Shown here in pieces: positions 6,553 to 9,844 of a stretch of DNA of 9,844 nt. The stretch covers positions 1 through 9,844 of the forward strand of contig JAUVQS010000047.1 of NCBI GenBank assembly GCA_030598025.1. Reading direction: 5' to 3'. The position numbers and the translations under genes are program-made. Numbering within the stretch: the stretch's first letter is position 1; every line of letters starts with the position of its first letter. Below the pieces are notes generated by a model. It was not told the origin of the DNA. It did no database searches and saw nothing but the letters and a program-made list of their open reading frames with translations. This DNA is from Acidimicrobiia bacterium. GTDB taxonomy: Bacteria > Actinomycetota > Acidimicrobiia > Spongiisociales > JAHEDJ01.

Positions 6553-6604
6553 CGTTTCCGCGCGACATTGTGCTGCTATAGGTCCCGAATGTCGCGCGAG
6601 AACG
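6553..6604. repeat. Palindromic element B, related to A
   Basis: 17-base arms (6553-6569 and 6588-6604) pair at 15 positions around an 18-base loop containing CTATAGG. The 48-nt core (6555-6602) is the same length as element A, with the same orientation, the same CGCGCG outer stem and ATAGG at the same internal position. The inner stem differs in sequence but still pairs. It begins 5 bases beyond the hutH stop on the - strand, so it may serve as the hutH 3' end or terminator, though no T-tract is seen. Confidence 0.8.
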
Positions 6605-6609
6605 CGGAT

Positions 6610-8112
6610 TCAGGTGAGGCGGCCGTCTCGGATCAGGTCGGAGACCGCCTCGATCTCGTCGGACAAAACCCGATCATCCTCGAGGGGCGGAACCACCTCT
6701 CTGACCCGGCGGACGATGGAGGCGACCCGGGGTGACGGCTCAAGTGGCCGGCGGTATTCAATGCCCTGCACTGCGCAGAGAATCTCCACCGCCAACACCC
6801 GGCTGATGTTGTCGAGCACCTGGAACAGCTTGCGACCGGCCCCCCAACCCATCGAAACATGGTCTTCCTGGCTGCCCGAGGTGGGGATCGACTCGACCGA
6901 AGCGGGATGACTGAGCACCCGGCACTCGGCAACGAGGGCGGCGGCGGTGTATTGGAGGAGCATATATCCCGAGTTGATCCCCGGCTTCGGTGAAAGAAAC
7001 GCAGGTAGCCCGCAAGATCGCTCCGGATCGAGCATCCGATCGGTTCGGCGTTCCGAGATGTTGGCGAGTTCGGTAACTGCGATCGTCAGGAAATCGAGGG
7101 CGAAGGCCAGGGGCTGTCCATGGAAGTTCCCGGCAGAGATCAGCTCACCCGTTTCAGGAAATACGATCGGATTGTCGACAACTGCGCCCAGTTCGCGGTC
7201 GAATACAGCACCCGCATGATCGATGGTGTCCCACACCGCGCCGTGGACCTGAGGTGCACACCGAAGGCTGTATGCGTCCTGCACGGCGTGGACGAAGTCG
7301 TCCTGATGGCTCTGCCCGATTCCGGAACCGTCGAGCAGACCAGCGATTCGGGCTGCCGACGCCTGCTGTCCCGGGTGCGGCCGCAAGGCGTGGACTTCAG
7401 GTCGAAACGGTCTGGAGCTGCCCATTAAGGCTTCAATCGACAGAGCCGCGCCGAGGTCGGCAGCCAGAGCAACGCGTCGGGCCCGGTGGAGGCCGAGCAC
7501 CCCCATTGAGAGCATCCCTTCGGTTCCATTCAACAGGCTGAGGCCCTCTTTGGCACGAAGACGGATCGGTGCCAGGCCGTGTTTGGCGAGCACCCGGGCC
7601 GAAGGCTCGACGGTGTCGCCGTCCTTCAGGAAGCCCTCACCGATAATCGGGAGTGCCAGGTGTGCGAACGGTGCGAGATCGCCGGACGCCCCGACGGACC
7701 CCTGAGACGGGACGACGGGGAGCAAACCCTCCCGGAGGAACTCGATGTAGCGCTCGACCAGAACCGGCCTGACTCCGGAGTGGCCCTGAGAGAGCGTCCT
7801 GGCTCGGAGAAGCAGCATCGATCGCACGATTTCGTCGGGCAGCGGATCGCCCACGCCGGCGGCGTGAGACCGGAGCAGCCGCACCTGGAGATCTTCCGCC
7901 TCGGTCGGGTCGATCCGTTGTGAGGCGAGTGCCCCGAAACCCGTCGTGACGCCGTAAAGCGTTCGATCTTCGGCTACCGCCTGCTCAACGACGTCCCGGG
8001 CAGGAAGCATCCGCGCCCGGACGTCGTGGTGAAGGACCGCCTCCGCCCGACCCTGTGCGACGGCCACCACTTCTTCGATTGTGAGGGGTCCGCCGTCGAT
8101 GGTCACGTGCAT
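6610..8112 (-). CDS. hutH: Histidine ammonia-lyase
   Basis: HutH removes ammonia from L-histidine to give trans-urocanate, the first step of histidine breakdown; it is a cytoplasmic tetramer in known cases. The 500-residue protein has family length. Visible marks: YGVTTGFG with the catalytic Tyr at 53, SHAAGVGDPL, SQGSVGASGDLAPFAHLALP in which A142-S143-G144 form the self-made MIO cofactor, LNGTEGML, NFHGQPLAFALD and SGSQEDHVSMG. These numbers match the classical Pseudomonas enzyme. ATG 8112 is taken as the start because MHVTIDGGPLTIEEV aligns with the family N-terminus; no convincing Shine-Dalgarno site precedes it, so the mRNA may be leaderless or the site weak. Upstream lies a duplicated 50-bp hairpin repeat. 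Two palindromes and 183 bases separate its stop from ilvE. Confidence 0.97.
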   Translation of the reverse strand: MHVTIDGGPLTIEEVVAVAQGRAEAVLHHDVRARMLPARDVVEQAVAEDRTLYGVTTGFGALASQRIDPTEAEDLQVRLLRSHAAGVGDPLPDEIVRSMLLLRARTLSQGHSGVRPVLVERYIEFLREGLLPVVPSQGSVGASGDLAPFAHLALPIIGEGFLKDGDTVEPSARVLAKHGLAPIRLRAKEGLSLLNGTEGMLSMGVLGLHRARRVALAADLGAALSIEALMGSSRPFRPEVHALRPHPGQQASAARIAGLLDGSGIGQSHQDDFVHAVQDAYSLRCAPQVHGAVWDTIDHAGAVFDRELGAVVDNPIVFPETGELISAGNFHGQPLAFALDFLTIAVTELANISERRTDRMLDPERSCGLPAFLSPKPGINSGYMLLQYTAAALVAECRVLSHPASVESIPTSGSQEDHVSMGWGAGRKLFQVLDNISRVLAVEILCAVQGIEYRRPLEPSPRVASIVRRVREVVPPLEDDRVLSDEIEAVSDLIRDGRLT

Positions 8113-8136
8113 GTTGCGAGGCTATCACTCTGCGGT

Positions 8137-8186
8137 TTCTCAGCAATACTGTTGTTCCCCACGCGCCACAGCAGTGCCGAGAAAAC
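8137..8186. repeat. 50-bp hairpin repeat, copy 1 (nearer hutH)
   Basis: This copy is identical to copy 2 at 49 of 50 positions (C8157 against G8216), with a period of 59. Read on the - strand, the 47-nt core from TTCTCGGCA to TTGCTGAGAA folds into a 16-bp stem with one mismatch and two G-U pairs around a 15-base loop. The G-U pairs favour the - strand RNA, which is the direction of hutH. It ends 24 bases before the hutH start. Confidence 0.85.
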
Positions 8187-8195
8187 AACACCGGA

Positions 8196-8245
8196 TTCTC
8201 AGCAATACTGTTGTTGCCCACGCGCCACAGCAGTGCCGAGAAAAC
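8196..8245. repeat. 50-bp hairpin repeat, copy 2 (nearer the exporter gene)
   Basis: This is the second copy of the tandem element, separated from copy 1 by a 9-base spacer (8187-8195). It starts 9 bases after the exporter stop codon on the - strand. A T-rich stretch follows in that direction, so this copy could act as a terminator for the exporter gene or as part of a hutH leader. Confidence 0.85.
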
Positions 8246-8254
8246 CCTGCAGGA

Positions 8255-9844
8255 CTAGTCGATGGCGGCGACTTCGCGGTGCTCGACGACCGCATCACCG
8301 CGGCTGCGGTGCCAGCGATCCCAAAGAACCAGCATCGAAGGCAGCACCAGGACCGCCGCGATCAGCGCGAAACTGATGGCATACACGGTCACCGCGCCGA
8401 ACTGCTGGAATGGCACAAGCGAAGATGTGACGAGAATTCCGAAACCGGCAACCGTCGTGAAGGCCGAACCGGCCAACGCACCACCCGTGTGCCGCGTCGT
8501 CGAATGGATCGCTTCTTCAGGGTTGTCGAAACGCTGTCGGTCTTCCTGATACCGGTGCGTGATATGGATCGTATACGGCACGCCGATACCAATCGCGAGA
8601 GCTGAGATCGTGGCCGTCACGGGGCCGAACGGGATACCGGTCAAGGCCATCATTCCGAACGTCCACAGCACCACCAGTGCCACCGGCAGAATCGTGATCA
8701 CTCCGAGAAATGGGCGCCGAGCCTCGATGAGGAAGTTGAGCACGAGCAAGAATGCGGCTGCCACCAGCGTGATCAGCAACGATCTGAGCTGCGACTCGGA
8801 CAGCGAAGTTACGACCACCTGCGAAATGATGTTCTCGTTCGTCGCCACGGCAGTCGTGCCCTCGAGATCCGACACCGGAGCCAGGTCCACCATGAGATCG
8901 GCGGCGAGTTCCTGGACGGCCGCTTCTCCGGCCTGCGTGGAGATAGACATGTCCACGTACCGGTATGAACCGTCGTCTCCGCGAGCCGCGACGGCGGCCA
9001 TCTGGTCCGGCGCCAATTCGGCGGCCCGGTCGTACAAGGCACCAACATCGGCGCCGTCCGACACGGTCAGGTCCTCCTGCAGTCCACTGGCAAAGGCGTA
9101 CTGGGAAAACTCAGCGCTATAGAGATCACCACCTCCTAACTCGGGTGGCGTAGCGAGCAAGAAAACGACCGTCGCCGGAAAGTCCACTGCGGCACGACCG
9201 CCGAAGTTGAGAACGTTCGTTGTGTCGGCCATGTTCTGCCATGCGGCAACCGAAGCGTTATGCACGGCCGGAGTGGCCACATCGCCCTCAATGAGCTCTT
9301 GAGTTCGCTCACCGAACCCACCGGCGAACTGCTCGTCAAGTGCATCGACCGTTTCGAGAACCGCTGAGCCTTCCGGGATGAAGTCGGTGAAGCTGAACTC
9401 CGTCGAAAGCTGGGTCGTTCCGTAGACACCCAACGCGCCGAGAGAGAACGCCACGATCAAAGTAGGAATCGGCAGTTTCTCGGCGAACACAGATGCCCCA
9501 CCCATCAACCGCGGCAGCAGTCGCTCGCCGCCCTTGCCAAATGACTTGGTCGGCAGCCGACCGGCACTCTCGGCGCGGCGATCGAGGATCATCCGAACGG
9601 CAGGGAAGAACGTGAGCATCAGCCAGAAGGCGGAGGCGATCCCAATCGCGGCCAGGATCCCGAAGTCACGCAAGGCAGGAACCGGGTTGGTCACGTTGGT
9701 GAGAAACCCGACACCCGTCGTCACCGTCGCCAGAACGAGAGCAACACCGACCGTCCGGGTCGCTCGGCCGGCGCTGCGGTCAACCGGTGTATCGGATCCA
9801 AGTTCTTCGCGGTAGCGGGAGTTCAGGTGAATGGCATAGTCGAC
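8255..9844 (-). CDS. MMPL/RND-superfamily transporter, C-terminal part
   Basis: The frame is open to the right edge, so the N-terminus is missing; 529 residues are visible. It reads in at VDYAIHLNSRYREEL, typical of the fourth membrane helix of MMPL/RND proteins, with the proton-relay Asp-Tyr. Further helices follow: about residues 31-50, 60-85 (FGILAAIGIASAFWLML), 127-147, then a large extracytoplasmic domain, and about five more near the C-terminus, including ALAIGIGVPYTIHITHRYQE and TTVAGFGILVTSSLVPFQQF. The two similar halves fit the duplicated RND plan. In the second half the relay Asp is replaced by Pro (GVPYT), a variant I believe is common in HAE-like MMPL proteins of environmental bacteria and archaea. 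The substrate is unknown; lipids, hydrophobic compounds or drugs are typical. The GTG at 9724 is internal and is not the start. It is 142 bases upstream of hutH on the same strand. Confidence 0.9.
   Translation of the reverse strand, partial: VDYAIHLNSRYREELGSDTPVDRSAGRATRTVGVALVLATVTTGVGFLTNVTNPVPALRDFGILAAIGIASAFWLMLTFFPAVRMILDRRAESAGRLPTKSFGKGGERLLPRLMGGASVFAEKLPIPTLIVAFSLGALGVYGTTQLSTEFSFTDFIPEGSAVLETVDALDEQFAGGFGERTQELIEGDVATPAVHNASVAAWQNMADTTNVLNFGGRAAVDFPATVVFLLATPPELGGGDLYSAEFSQYAFASGLQEDLTVSDGADVGALYDRAAELAPDQMAAVAARGDDGSYRYVDMSISTQAGEAAVQELAADLMVDLAPVSDLEGTTAVATNENIISQVVVTSLSESQLRSLLITLVAAAFLLVLNFLIEARRPFLGVITILPVALVVLWTFGMMALTGIPFGPVTATISALAIGIGVPYTIHITHRYQEDRQRFDNPEEAIHSTTRHTGGALAGSAFTTVAGFGILVTSSLVPFQQFGAVTVYAISFALIAAVLVLPSMLVLWDRWHRSRGDAVVEHREVAAID

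Noticed and set aside
8137..8245. CRISPR array
   Set aside because: There are only two 50-bp copies, the spacer is 9 bases, each copy is a long hairpin, and no cas gene is near.

Overview
This is a GC-rich, gene-dense bacterial window with GTG and TTG starts, short intergenic gaps and strong Shine-Dalgarno sites. That suggests an actinobacterial-type genome, possibly an environmental Acidimicrobiia-like lineage. This is inference from composition and protein flavour; no marker gene is present.

Layout. On the + strand, the 3' part of leuC (1-522) is followed after one base by leuD (524-1129). Together these are the two subunits of isopropylmalate isomerase. leuC carries an in-frame TAA at 253-255 where a serine is expected. 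All other recognisable genes are on the - strand. In transcription order they are: an MMPL/RND-type exporter cut by the right edge (9844-8255), hutH (8112-6610), a branched-chain aminotransferase ilvE (6426-5413), hutU (5328-3670), hutI (3666-2320) and a glycerophosphodiester phosphodiesterase (2220-1435). The last one converges on leuD across a roughly 300-bp intergenic region rich in inverted repeats.

How the genes work together. HutH, HutU and HutI carry histidine through urocanate and imidazolonepropionate to formiminoglutamate. The later step (hutG, hutF or ftcD type) and any hut regulator are not in the window. ilvE sits inside the hut cluster but is separated from hutH by two strong palindromes, so it may be its own transcription unit. 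With leuCD it belongs to branched-chain amino acid metabolism.

Most notable points. (1) HutI carries an N-terminal ClpX-type four-cysteine zinc finger of about 45 residues fused in frame to a complete imidazolonepropionase. I do not know of this architecture as a described one. (2) Two 48-nt palindromic elements between hutH and ilvE have the same outer stem and loop core but compensatory changes in the inner stem. (3) A 50-bp element is tandemly duplicated just upstream of hutH, each copy able to fold into a long hairpin; it shares the TTCTC...GAGAA ends and the length of the first family. (4) leuC has an isolated nonsense codon, with a possible restart site 6 bases downstream. (5) A five-copy 7-bp GTACCYR tandem repeat lies between hutI and the phosphodiesterase gene.
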